Positions 40,002 through 50,753 of a DNA stretch of 64,000 bases are shown here, piece by piece. Where the stretch lies: NCBI GenBank assembly GCA_930367215.1, contig OV884056.1, forward strand, positions 93,135,285-93,199,284. Reading direction: 5' to 3'. The DNA is from Pollenia angustigena. Lineage: Eukaryota; Arthropoda; Insecta; Diptera; Polleniidae. Both the position numbers and the translations under genes were made by a program. Under the pieces are notes generated by a model that saw only the letters and a list, made by a program, of their open reading frames with translations, did not search any database and was not told the DNA's origin. Numbering within the stretch: the stretch's first letter is position 1; each line of letters starts with the position of its first letter.

Positions 40002-40556
40002 GGTAAATCCATGTCAAAACGACCAAGATTGGGATACGACTCCTTCCGATTTTAATGAAATTTGATGAGAAGGTTCTCTTTATCTTATAAGGAACATATA
40101 TGAACGAAAAAAAATTAAAATTTTTTTTTCAAAAGTTATGTCATAGACCGCATTTAGACTATGCAATTAACGGCGAGTTTTTTTTTCTATTTTCTTTTAA
40201 AGAAGTTTCTACGAAACTCTTCACATTTACATTTACATTTTTTCATGCATTTTTTCCACTTTTTCAACCCCGTTTTCTTCCCTACACCTCTTGCGAACAA
40301 ACAAAAAGTTGCATGCGAAAGTTGCGGCAATAATTGCATAATGTAAATATGGTCATATTCAAAATGACATAATTTCGCCGAATTAGCCGAATGTGTTGAG
40401 CTTATTTCTTCAATATCTCGAAAACAACTTGACATACGAAGATGATTTTTGTTTAATTTAAAAGAGAAATCTTGGGGCTTAAACCCATATATTGAAAAAA
40501 CCCATTTTTCTTAAAAAATTTAATATCTGCAAAATATTAAGTTTTAAAAACGGACT

Positions 40557-40578
40557 AGGTTAGGTTAGGTTAGGTTAA
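40557..40578. repeat. (TTAGG)n-like 3' tail of the truncated element
   Basis: Four GGTTA units followed by AA, in the same orientation and length as the tail at 2277-2297 though the elements differ. Confidence 0.8.
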
Positions 40579-41032
40579 ATGGGTAGCCGTCACGAAGACG
40601 ACTCACTTGGGTCCTTATAGCGGTCCCTTTGTGATACCCCTAGCAAGTGACAAGAGTCAGCCAGTATTCACCAGACTATTCCCCAGAGGACACTGCAATC
40701 TCGAACCAACACGATTCCCTGCAGAACAAGAAGGTCGATTTCAGTCCCGCATTGGACAAATCGTCCAGACATGGCAATTCCGGTCTCCCAAAATGAATAA
40801 ACCTAATGCCCCCCAGACCAGGGCATTGGCAGAGAAAGTGAAACACCGTCTCCTCCTCCTCCTCATCATGACAACTCCTACAGTAGTCATTATACGCAAG
40901 ACCCATCCTCCTAGCATGAGTCCCTATCCCAGTGACCCGTGATGACCGATATCACTGTCCTCATACGGTCCCTGCCGAGACCGAGTAGTACGCCATAGTG
41001 TCCTGGCCATCAAGTAGGTATGCTCCCCCTGC
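40557..41032 (-). pseudogene. Truncated non-LTR ORF2 end with (TTAGG)n-like tail
   Basis: The minus strand reads GRDRMRTVISVITGH, then in another frame HARRMGLAYNDYCRSCHDEE and ETVFHFLCQCPGLG, the terminal Cys/His motif of I/R1-group ORF2 proteins. A one-base shift near 40930 separates the blocks. The 3' end is a run of GGTTA units at 40557-40578. The fragment is bounded by AAAAACGGACT (40546-40556) and AAAAACGGTCT (41033-41043), a target duplication with one difference, so it inserted as a 5'-truncated copy. It is a different family from the LOA element at 2.3 kb but shares its tail. Confidence 0.75.
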
Positions 41033-41872
41033 AAAAACGGTCTAAGTCAAAAACCTATTTTTTTATTTGGCTGATTTTTTTTATATAATATCTCAAACTG
41101 TTCTTTAAAAATCCTGAAACTTTGAAGGAGGTGATTTTTTTCTTTTTTAAGATATGATTTTTTTTCTTTCGCAACCTTTAAAAAATAATCTTAAAATAAA
41201 ATTTTAATCTTGTAATTTTGAGCAATAAGATTTTTTTTTTTTTTTTGGTTAGCTCTTGTTTTCAAGATATACCGTAATTTCGAAAATGTAAGAGGTTGCA
41301 CAGCATATATTCGCGTTACCCAAAAACGGTTCAGTTTATTGAAATAACCAAAAAAACCGAAATTCGGGAATAAAAAATAAAGTGAGGTTGGTCGTACATA
41401 TGACCCTTCTAGGAGCATCATATTTCAATATATGTTTTGTAGCCCCAAGTATTCTCTTTAAAACGACATAAAAATCATCTTCGTTTGTTAAGTAGTTTTC
41501 GAGATATTGAAGAAATAAGCTCAACACATTCGGCTTATTCGGCGAAATTATGACATAACTTTTGAAAAAAAAAAATTAAAATTTTTTTTCGTTCATACAT
41601 GTTCCTTATAAGATAATAGGAACCTTCTCACCAAATTTCATTAAAATCGGATGGGGTCGTCTCCCACTCTTGGTCGTTTTGACATGGAATTACCCATATA
41701 CATCTACCTTTTTTTTTGTTGCTTTTTTTTATTTTATTTTTTTTGAAAACCGTTGTCATGTTTTTCAAAACGAGATATCAAACTCTTAAATCTGTTATGT
41801 AGTTCCAAAGATATTTACAAAAAACTTATGTTAATAATGATCCAATATCAAAATCTTAAAACTCTCGAAATC

Positions 41873-42108
41873 CACGAATTCCGATGATTTCCAACGATTT
41901 ACCATTCCAATTCAAGCGACTCCAATTCCCTTTGCGTCTTGCCTTTGCTATTACCATAAGCAAAGCACAAGGCCAATCATCGACTATTGCTGGCTTAAAC
42001 GGCCAGTTGTATGTGGCTTGCTCCCGAGTTGACACGCCAAAAATTTATACGTTTTTACACCAAATAAAAAAAACAAAAAACATTGTCTATCGGCTGGCCT
42101 TAAGATGA
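41873..42108 (+). pseudogene. Helitron helicase C-terminal remnant
   Basis: An open frame of ~78 codons reads PMISNDLPFQFKRLQFPLRL, then AFAITISKAQGQS, LNGQLYVACSRV and KNIVYRLALR. These match the end of the Pif1-like helicase of Helitrons, where LPF.FKR.QFP...A.TINKAQGQ and GQLYVA.SRV form the late helicase motifs. The ~20 residues between GQS and GQLYV are shortened compared with relatives, an internal deletion. The Rep nuclease and earlier helicase motifs are absent, so it is a fragment. RepHel unwinds and replicates the element by a rolling-circle route. Confidence 0.78.
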
Positions 42109-42309
42109 AGTAATAAATAAATATAATTTCCAATTTGCCTTAAATACATGCGTTTCTTTTCTAATTGAGTCCATATCTACACCATATGTAAGTTATTCTG
42201 TAGAAAAACTTAATGATAGGTATTCCATGGATTTTTATTTAAAGGCCGTAAATTTCGTTAAATGCCCAATTTAAATCGTGTGGTAATACCACACTTATGT
42301 TTGCTTATA

Positions 42310-42694
42310 GCCAATTTACACTTGAGCACATCTTAGAGGAATGCGTGGAAAATGTTGAAAATGAAAAAAATTTGTTTATATTTGTAACATCTTTCATCTT
42401 TCATCATAAAAATATTTATTTTCAATTGTAAGAGCGAATAAAAACTTAATAAATGATATGGCTGTCCTGCTCTTATGTACTTTTTTCTAGTGATGGTAAT
42501 ACTTTTCAACAAAATATTAGTTTTTTTTAGTGATGACAATAAAATAATCGAAAGATGTTAAATGAAATAACATGAGATAGGAACATCTTTAAAAGATGAA
42601 AAAGGATGTTGATTTTAAGCCCTATACAATTCTTATGGGAAGATCATTTTTGCGATTAGAAGAAAGATGTAAGATGTGAGCAAGTGTAAAAAGC
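42310..42694. mobile_element. MITE family D, copy 1
   Basis: The left TTTACACTTGAGCACATCTTA-type end pairs with the right TAAGATGTGAGCAAGTGTAA. The interior includes TAGTGATGGTAATAC and TAGTGATGACAATAAAATAA and the phrase GAGATAGGAACAT. Related copies lie at about 60480-60920 and, as a short piece, at about 59048-59140. No ORF. Confidence 0.65.
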
Positions 42695-42730
42695 CTTTTA
42701 GGGCCAGCAACGCGGACCAGGTCAGCTAGT

Positions 42731-43084
42731 ATAGAATAAAAAGGGAAGAGTCTTATGCTTCACCAATGTTAATGGCCAAGGCTGGATAAAACCCATTTAC
42801 ATTAGCAGACATTATTTAATTTGTTTAAGCAAATCACTTTTAATGTTTATGGTCATTTAGGAAAAGTTAAGTGATTTTCAAAAAGAAGTTCATAATGCAA
42901 TTAGAGCCTCAATTGCTTAAATTTCAGTTAGAAAGCCCATCAATTTAAACAAAATCTTAAAAAAATCAAGAAAATTGTAAATCGTCCAATCTTCTTTATT
43001 AGACAATGAATAAAATCTTTGCTTTAGTATGAATACAGGAAAATTTAAGTTCTGAAAATGTCTTCTTAGCAATCATTAAAAACG
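42731..43084. other. AT-rich spacer
   Basis: No feature recognised. Confidence 0.5.
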
Positions 43085-43699
43085 GTGTTCAAAAATAAAC
43101 ACTACATATCGCTCCTTAGTGTTCGGTTCGGTAGATTTGTGGAAAACACAAACGCTAATAGTCCTTGCGTAGAAAATAATTAAAAAAATAACGTTTCCCT
43201 GTTTGTCATTTTTCGAACACAAAAATAATACTGTTTTTATCTAACTCACAAAAAGATGAGAACATTAAGTTCCATTCGGTTTTTTGTTTCAACCACAAAC
43301 TTCATTGTGTATGTTTCGGTTCATTAATGTTTGTCCCTTTAGGCTGAAGAAATAACCAAATATTTTTTACAAAAACAAAATTCACACGAAAAAACAAAAA
43401 CCCAGCAAAATAATTTTACACAAACAAAACCTATATACAATACCCACACAAGCTGTACGTGCTGCGATCGTTGCTTAAATTTTTTGTTTGCTCATTTCTT
43501 TCTTTATCAATCAAAGAACATTAAAATATAATGTTTGTCTAAAGTATTACTACAATTGTTCTGTTTTTTAACGAAGAATAGAACACTATATAATGTTCGG
43601 CTCTTTCTTGAAAATAGTTACGAACGGTATTGAAGGTTGTGTTCGTCTACACAATCACTAAAAAATAGATATCGTTCTTGGGTGTGTGAGCCGAATAGT

Positions 43700-43792
43700 G
43701 CTGGGAAACTATCGATAGTACTATCGATATTATCGATAGTCTTAAAATATCGAAAATATCGATAGGAAAAATATCAATATCGATATAATTAT
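43700..43792. repeat. TATCGATA cluster 1
   Basis: ACTATCGATAGTACTATCGATA and further ATCGATA words, about six in 90 bases, many palindromic. TATCGATA is the DREF site of flies; function here is unknown. Confidence 0.65.
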
Positions 43793-43800
43793 TGAGCCTT

Positions 43801-43925
43801 GTTCCAGTTGTCGTTGTCGTAATCGCTCGAGTCGTTTTTTGTAAGAGATTAAAGTAACACACAACCAGTGTTCTTTAATATCTTACAAAAAACGACTTGA
43901 TCGATTATGACAACGACAACCGGAA
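43801..43925. mobile_element. 125-bp palindromic MITE
   Basis: The left arm 43801-43854 (GTTCCAGTTGTCGTTGTCGT...) and the right arm 43872-43925 (...ACAACGACAACCGGAAT) pair along their whole length with few mismatches around a 17-bp loop. Confidence 0.75.
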
Positions 43926-44074
43926 TAAAGCTGAATATTTAAAATACTACTGTGAAGACATATAACAGCAGCTATACCCACAGTCTTTTGCCGCAAATTT
44001 TTACTTGCTATTATTAATTCGCTCTGAATTACAACAATGAATACAAACAACAAGAATGGCAAGTGGATTGCTAA

Positions 44075-44328
44075 GTCCCAATTTACACTAGGGACATTTC
44101 TTGCCGGACAGACGAAGTTTGATGGCGAGGGGTTGAAAAGGTAGAGTGTGTAGTACATGGCTATCTGTACTGGACATTTTTTCATTTCTCTTTCTTACTT
44201 TTCGTAGTTTCCATACAAGTATTAATTTCTGTCTGACTGCTTATCATTCATATGTAAACGCTTCAGGCAAGATTAAAAGAGAATTCAAAAAATGTCCGGC
44301 AAGAAATGTCCCTAGTGTATATTGGGAC
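44075..44328. mobile_element. 254-bp PIF-like MITE with TAA duplication
   Basis: The 36-bp inverted ends beginning GTCCCAATTTACACTAGGGA have one or two mismatches and are flanked by TAA at 44072-44074 and 44329-44331. Non-coding interior. Confidence 0.82.
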
Positions 44329-44666
44329 TAAGCTGTGCTTTTTACTGCTAATTAAAGGCCTTTAAGTCGAAATTCGTACATGTTTATATAGGGACTGAAA
44401 TGTCAAATATTTTTGTAGTGTTGTAAAAAAATGCATATCCAAATGCAATTGCGAGCATAGGACATAACAATGAACGACCATTAGAGTATAAGTCCGCAAG
44501 ATTGATTACCTTTTTGGGTTGAGAATCAAAACCAATTTAGAAAACAATTTAAAGTTGCAAAAGAATATCTTATCTTACTTATCAATTTTTAAAAAACTGT
44601 CATCTAAAATAACGTGCGTATATATAAACGTCTCATACGTTTAATAAAGTAATAAAAACAACGAAC

Positions 44667-44700
44667 TGTAGCCTGATAAAAAACTAGTTATCAGGCTACA
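44667..44700. repeat. Perfect 13-bp hairpin
   Basis: TGTAGCCTGATAA and TTATCAGGCTACA flank an 8-base loop. It stands beside the second TATCGATA cluster inside the foldback. It could be a recombination or cruciform site or a tiny element remnant. Confidence 0.6.
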
Positions 44701-44711
44701 TTCAGTCGAGA

Positions 44712-44772
44712 GTAATATCGATATATCGATAGTGAAATCTGAACTATCGATAAATATCGATAGTATCACAGC
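44712..44772. repeat. TATCGATA cluster 2
   Basis: AATATCGATATATCGATAGT and ACTATCGATAAATATCGATA occur within 60 bases. Confidence 0.6.
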
Positions 44773-45640
44773 GCTAGAGCCGAACGCTAAATTACCCAGC
44801 GTAACCCCCCCTCGTAGACCCATGTAGCTTATGTGTCAAAAGTCAAATTTACAAAATACACGTTAGGAAATCTGCAGCTTTTAGAACTGAATTTTTTAAA
44901 TTTTCTAGAAAAAAAACACTTTTTATTTTTGTAGCTCTTTGGAGCCGAAATATACAGCATCCAAGTTCCTATCAAAACTGGGGACTTTGAAGAGTCCATT
45001 TAGACAACCATGAGCACAAACGAAATTCGTTTAACAAGTTGCTTTACTCAAAAGGATCTACACTATATCTGTGGTATTCGTGTGCAGCTGCGTATGTCCA
45101 TTTGGAGATGTCGATGCCATATTGCTTAATTTTTAACGCTCTTTACATGGTACTGACAAAAGATGGACCAATTCCGATATTTTAATGTAAAAACAAAGTT
45201 CAAAATATGCGATACCTTTTTCATAGTTTGATCAAGAATGGTTTTTGCGGTTCTCCTGAAAATTTTGATTTTAAGTGATAAGGGTTTGCCCATGAAAGCC
45301 ACAGATAAATATATAAATTTGTACATAATAGGGTCGTGTACAAATCCTCTCTTTACACAGCTTTTTAATGTCAACTTTAAAACAAAACTGTAACTAATGA
45401 AACACACAGGGGTGTTCTGGAAATCGAAAACGCAAAGCGGAAACATTTTTAACTTAGTTTTTTAATAAGATTTCTGTGATAAAAAAAGTTTATGACAAAT
45501 ATTAAACAACTATTTCTGTATTAAACATAATTTTAGAACTACCCCAAACCCGAAAGGAACTTAACATGGTTCGTAAAGAGTTTCTACCTTTTGACGTCAT
45601 AACGTCCAGAGTCATAATATTCAAGGCAGTGTTTGAAAAT
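44773..45640. other. Foldback interior, no gene
   Basis: AT-rich sequence between the second TATCGATA cluster and the right arm. A 106-codon minus-strand frame (45126-45446) has no recognisable domain and is not called. Confidence 0.45.
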
Positions 45641-46243
45641 AAACAGTACATTATTTATCGTTCGGCTCACACACCCAAGAACAATATCTATTTATTAGCG
45701 TCAGTGAAGACGAACTCAGAACCCTTAATACTGTTCGTAACTATTTATAAGAAAGTGCCGAACATTATATAGTATTCTGTTCTTCGTTAAAAAACAGAAC
45801 AATTATAGTGATACTGTATAAAAACATTATATTTTAATGTTCTAAAGTGTTTCTTTTTTACATGGATAAAAGAAACAACAAATGAAAGCAACGACCGCAG
45901 CACGAACAGCTTGTGTATATGTTTCATTTGTGTAAAATTATTTTGCTGGCTTTTTGTTTTTTTTTTTTCTTATGTGTATTTTGTTTTATAAACAATGTTT
46001 GGTTTTTATTACCAGCCAAAAGTGACGAAATTAATGACGGCTCGGAACCGAACACAATGAAGTTTGTGGTTTTTAAAAAAACCCGAACGGAATTAAATGT
46101 TCTAATCTTTTATTGAGTTAGATAAATACAGTATTATTTTTGTGTTCGAAAGATGACAAACAAATTCTATTAGCGATTGTGTTTTCCACAAATCTACCGA
46201 ACCGAGAAATAAGGAGCGATATCAAGTGTTTATTTTCGAACAC

Positions 46244-46847
46244 TGGTCCAAGGACAGGAAAGCTTTAGTTAGCGAAGCCAGTGTTTGTTCTACCATAGAG
46301 TAGAAAATCGCCCGGCCGAAGGGGATTTTCAAAAAAATTTTAGGAGTTGTGGGATTCCTTTTGAAATTTTAAAAGAAATTTTAGTTGGCTTATACTAAGC
46401 ATTTAAAATCCTATTCAGTTGTAAAAATATAAAAAAGGGTTTCATGATATCGCTTGAAATTGAAATTTAAAAAATTAATGTCAATTAGGAAAAAATTAAT
46501 GCATGAATTCATTATTTGTGGTTTATAAATACTGGGATTTTTCATTGAAAACGACGGGAAGCATTACAAAATCTATTTGTATAAATGCACAATTGAACAA
46601 CGCAAGTTTACGACTCAAAAAATTTTTGGGCAAATATACGAAGTTTATGTAATGAATTCTCATACAATTTTTGACAGTTCATTTGCGAGGGCGTAAAAGT
46701 GAACAGTTTGCGAGACTTTTAAGCGATATCATGAAAACTCTTATAAATAAATCTTATAAAAAATATAAGAAAGTTGTTTTGGCATAAATAGAAATTTATA
46801 TTATTGACAAAAACTCAAAAACGCAATTTTCGCGGGGGGGTTTAAAG
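46244..46847 (+). repeat. Spacer containing repeat related to 24960-25175
   Basis: TTGTGGGATTCCTTTTG and downstream blocks match the 24.96 kb segment in the same order. Coding capacity is absent. AGTTAGCGAAGCCAG (about 46269) resembles TTCAGCGAAGCCGCC and GCATGCGAAGCCAG at 48370-48470. Confidence 0.45.
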
Positions 46848-48652
46848 CCATGGTAGATAAGGCCATGATGACATTATTGCTCAATTGAATGGGAGATAAA
46901 GCCATAATAGCCTTATAGCCAGGGTTACCGTTGGAAATTTTCGAAAAGGGTCACAAAAAGTGGATTTTCGAAAAAAAGGGGTCAAAAGAAGGGTATTTCA
47001 ATAAAAAAGGGGTCAAGTTTTTTAAAAGCCGTGTTTTCCATTCGAATAAATAAAATAAGACCAAGTTTTTTATAAACAAACAAATAATATTTATTTCAGG
47101 TAGGCAGTGCTTAAAAGAGTAAGTTTTTTTACGGAATGCCCTTTCCTGTTTTTAACACCTGACCAAAAGTTTGTTCTTTATCATTATAACTCATTTTTTT
47201 TAATACTTTATGTTATGTTCCGACATTTTCTTTTTTTTACCGATATATCGATTTCAAATAAATTTTAGGGATTGTTTCCAATTTTGCAATCATTCGCGAA
47301 TTTTAGTGTTGTTCAGGATTGAAGCGATTTTTTCCTGTAAGTTTTCCGATTCCTTAATAAAGTTTTTACAATTTTTAATAAATACTCGACTTTGCTATCA
47401 TACCTCTGTTACCAAATATTTGAAAATTTCAGCAGTTTTTACCAATTTTTTTCGTTTCTGTTAGTTTAAGGGACTTTTAATCAATTTTATGGCGCTATCT
47501 ATGCAAACTTTTTTGAGTTTTTAAATTTTTTGCTCTTTAACGCAATCGTCGCCGTTATAAAAATAGCCCCAATAATAAACCGAAGTCACCTATTTTACAG
47601 GGCACTCTTAACAATGTCAATTTAAAAGAGGGCGAAAAGTTCAATGCTTTATGCCATTATTAAGGGTGAATTTTTTTAGTATAAAACTTGCTTCTCTTTA
47701 AGAGACCAACACATTTTTAAGAAACAAATACCTAATTGCATTTTTTTAAAAATAAAAAAATACTAAATTCGTTATGAGTTATGTTTGCTATTAGGGAAAT
47801 TATACTTTAATTTGTACTTTACTATCGGAAATCTAATTTAGAAGTCATAACAAATTTATTAACACAAACTTTTTACGAATACTAACTACTTTTTAGGTAT
47901 TTACGTTCTATATTTTGGTATTAAATCTTCACTTGAAGTTCATTCCTCCATCTCTGCTTATTTTCAAAACATTTGTTTAGCACTAAAGTTCAGCTGTGTT
48001 GACAAAAAAAAACAAAATGTGAGTGCTTTTTCCAAAAAGGGTCAAAAAGTGGCACAGAAAAGGTGAAAATGATACAAAAGTATAATTTAAAGAAAGGGTC
48101 ATAAAAAGTATCAAGACCGTCGAAAAAGGGTCAAATTGATACTTTAGTATCACAACGGTAACGCTGCTTATAGCCCAATCAGTGAGAGGTAAGGTCATAT
48201 TTAAAATTTTGCGAAATGAGAGATATAGCCATATATTTTTTCGCAAATGAGAGATAAAGCCATATTTTTTCAGAAAATTCTTATGCATGGTGTTAACATT
48301 CTGTATAAAGGAAAATCCTCAGTTATAATTGAAAAACATTTTTTATTCTTGTGGCGCACGCAGGAAAACTTTATTCAGCGAAGCCGCCTGCCGCGTCCTA
48401 TTGGAGGAAAAAACCCCTAAGCATGGCCGCAGGCCTTCACACAGAAAAACTTTAGCATGCGAAGCCAGATTTGAATACTTAACTTTAGTGTCTCCGGAAC
48501 TGAAATGAGAGATAAAGTCATTTTCTAATATTGCTAATTTGAGCTAAGGCCATGATGGCTTTATCTCCCATTCAAATGAAAAAAAAAAACAAAATGGGCT
48601 TTATCTCCCTATTGAATGAAAGATAAAGGCATCATGGCCTTATCTACCATGG
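46848..48652. mobile_element. Outer DNA element with CCATGGTAGATAAGG ends
   Basis: CCATGGTAGATAAGGCCATG at 46848 is mirrored by CATGGCCTTATCTACCATGG ending at 48652, and similarity extends inward ~55 bp to GGGAGATAAAGCC. The word GAGATAAAGCCAT (either strand) recurs near 46897, 48190, 48225, 48250, 48507 and 48560. The element is interrupted by an hAT-type insertion. No transposase. Confidence 0.72.
46920..48166. mobile_element. 1.25 kb hAT-type non-autonomous element
   Basis: Ends CAGGGTTACCGTTG and CAACGGTAACGCTG (one mismatch) are flanked by a perfect 8-bp duplication CTTATAGC (46912-46919 and 48167-48174). AAGGGTCA words cluster inside both ends (46950-47010 and 48035-48135), as expected for transposase-binding subterminal repeats. 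Open frames inside are Phe/Ile-rich shadows. It is nested in the outer element. Confidence 0.88.
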
Positions 48653-48860
48653 TATTAAAGTCTTATACGTTTAACAGTTTTATTTGGGTTAATATCTTTA
48701 GTTTTTCTAAAATCTTTATGGATATAGTTTCCTGATGATCTGGCCTAAGCAACCAGTGAAATGCGCATAGGAATAGTTTATACCATCAACAATAAATTTC
48801 AAGTGTTTTTAAAAACTGGGAATTCAGCACGAATAACAAAACCTTTTGAAATTTCTTAAT
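48653..48860 (+). mobile_element. Hammerhead-bearing repeat, single copy
   Basis: Collinear with the right arm of the 14.4 kb foldback from TCTTATACGTTTAACAGTTT to AACCTTTTGAAATT. It abuts the outer element at 48652. Confidence 0.72.
48715..48795 (+). ncRNA. Hammerhead-ribozyme-like motif
   Basis: CTGATGA (48732-48738), stem II CTGG/CCAG, GAAA (48758-48761), stem III in ATGCGCAT and cleavage triplet ATA ending at 48769. Stem I has an inner helix GTTTC/GGAAT and an outer ATGG/CCAT, so the outer helix pairs differently from the 14.7 kb copy but still pairs. Confidence 0.6.
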
Positions 48861-50753
48861 AACACTAGCCAACTAGGTTTTGGGCTGGAGCTGTGGGCTG
48901 AATTCGAATCTTTAATTGGTTTTCTCTAACGCGTCAGGCTGTTGAGACACAAAAAACGTTTTAATTCTTTTTTTACATAAAAAATCACAAGTTTATTTAA
49001 GAATCAAGGAATTTCCAAATTTCATTAAATATGAGCACGCCTCCCTTGTTCGCGCTCACTGCACCTACGTTTTTTTCTTAATATTCAAAAGTGCATGAAG
49101 AATATGCAAAACATTGTCGGTGTCCACGGTTTGTCCAAGTTTCTGACTGCAAAACCAAAATAATGTAAATATGCATATTTTAATGAATTAGATATCGATA
49201 TCCTTTGTTTCGAACACAAAGCAAAAATAGCTTGAATCAGTAACACACGATCTCCCTGACATGCTTAAGCGCTGCTATTACGAAGATTTAGACTGAACGT
49301 GGACTTCTGTCAAATTAATAATTGTGAAATTGTAGTGTCAGTATTAACTGTTTAATAGAATTCACAGCATGCGATAAAAAATAAACAAGACGTGATAGCC
49401 CAATTTGTATGCCAGATTTGAATTCAGCGCACCCAGACTAGTTAAAAAACATGCTTCGTTTCTGCAGTTAATTTTTTTCCAAATTTGTAGAGCAGTGATA
49501 TAATTAAGGAAATCGCTTTAATCCTACAGTACCCATGGACCATGATCTTTCGCGTTGCATAGTTTAATAAAAAAATTTATTTCAAAACAATAAGATTTAG
49601 AAACCATAAAACATATCGCACTTGTTCAACAATAGTGTATTAACTCAGCAGGTGTGTGTAATTTACATTAAAATATTTACAAAAACCTTAATAGATAAGT
49701 GATTTTGAAATCTTTAATTCTTCTAAAACCTTTTAACAAACCTAAACAACAGCAACAACAACAACAAAACCAAAAAAACAGTTAAACAATTTTGAAATTT
49801 ATTATATGATGGTATTACCACAATAACCGACCATAAGTATTATGAAAAAAGAAACAGATCGAAAAAAATAAAAAAAAAACCTTAAGAAAAAGAAAAACTT
49901 TCACCCTGTAATTTCAAATAGCAGCGCACCACCATACTTGACTTACTACAGAGCACAACAAGGCATCACTGCAGCATTGCAGCGCACTGTAACAGGCACT
50001 ACAAAAGACTTGTTTACCTCTCAGCTTTGCTCTCGATGATCATAATCTTCATCAGCTTGATTATTGCCAACATTTAAGCAGCCCTAAAATGTTAAATACA
50101 AAAGAAGTGACAATAGAACTCCATCAACCTCTAGCTGAAGTTTTAGCCCTCAAATGGGTCTGTTACTTGACTAAGACTCTGAATTCAAAATGGAATTGTA
50201 TTGAGAGGAAAGAAAGATTTTCTTCTGCTTTTAAATATACAAAAAAACAGCAAAAACGCTGTGGAGTCTTAAATCAAAAAAGATTGAATAAAATTCATAC
50301 ACAAATACAAAAGAATAAGAAAGAGGAAAAAAGTTTAAGAGCTAAAGAAAAATTTCCACATTGTTTTTATATAGAAAAAGAAACAAAATCAACAAACCTT
50401 GGCTTGAGAGATACAAGAAATGTGATTTAAAACCAAAACATTTAAACCAAAGACTACAAAAACTGGCCAAGTGTCCATGTAAATCTTGTGTGTGCACAAA
50501 ATAAAAGTTGCAATTTTAGGATAATTTAACGAAATAAGCAATTTCTCGGCCCAAAGACAAATCGTCAGCTCATTATTGGTTTAACCTACCGACTATTTAA
50601 AAAAAAACAAAGCTATCTAATGTATGCATGTATACATTTAAAACACGGCCATTCTGAATCCAAACCCTGTTTAATACAATTTTTAATGGTTTCGGTGATA
50701 TTTAGAATTAATTTGGTTCCATATCAACTATTTAAAGTTTATTTAGAACTAGC
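48861..50753. other. AT-rich DNA, no supported gene
   Basis: TTTGAATTCAGCGCACCCA near 49425 is a fragment of the palindrome family (compare 22030). The Lys-rich 113-codon frame at 50089-50430 has an ATG but no recognisable family and could be chance in A-rich DNA. GACAATAG and CAACAACAACAAC runs lie near 49750. Confidence 0.45.

Larger units (their letters stand above)
39997..41699. mobile_element. Element F, long inverted arms (~280 bp)
   Basis: The left ATATGGGTAAATCCATGTCA...AACGACCAAGA pairs with the right TCTTGGTCGTTTTGACATGG...ATATending at 41699. Inner arms at about 40350-40500 and 41425-41555 also pair (CAATATCTCGAAAACAACTT, CCGAATGTGTTGAGCTTATT). The left arm has a ~210-bp extra block (40140-40350). 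A retrotransposon fragment sits in the loop. No transposase seen. Confidence 0.68.
41870..42729 (+). mobile_element. Helitron 3' end
   Basis: Contains the last part of a Helitron helicase (41873-42108) and ends in GGCCAGCAACGCGGACCAGG, then TCAGCTAG followed by T (42730). Helitrons end in CTRR, usually CTAG, next to a short GC-rich hairpin and insert before T. The 5' end and most of the RepHel gene are missing. A MITE (42310-42694) sits in the 3' region. Confidence 0.72.
43085..46243. mobile_element. 3.16 kb foldback element with ~600-bp inverted arms
   Basis: Starts GTGTTCAAAAATAAACAC and ends GTGTTTATTTTCGAACAC. Landmarks in inverted order on both arms are GGAGCGATAT/ATATCGCTCC, TTGTGGAAAACACA, TAATACTGTTTTTATCTAAC, AATGTTCGGC and the GTGTGTGAGCCGAA...CAAGAACGATATCTATTT block (43660-43700, 45650-45690). 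Identity is imperfect with indels. There is no transposase. The loop holds two MITEs, a hairpin and two TATCGATA clusters, suggesting a long-lived insertion target. Confidence 0.8.

Noticed and set aside
45126..45446. 106-codon minus-strand gene
   Set aside because: Inside the loop of a foldback element, with no recognisable domain and AT-driven composition.
50089..50430. 113-codon open frame as a gene
   Set aside because: Lys/Gln-rich translation of A-rich DNA, no domain and no context; could be chance.
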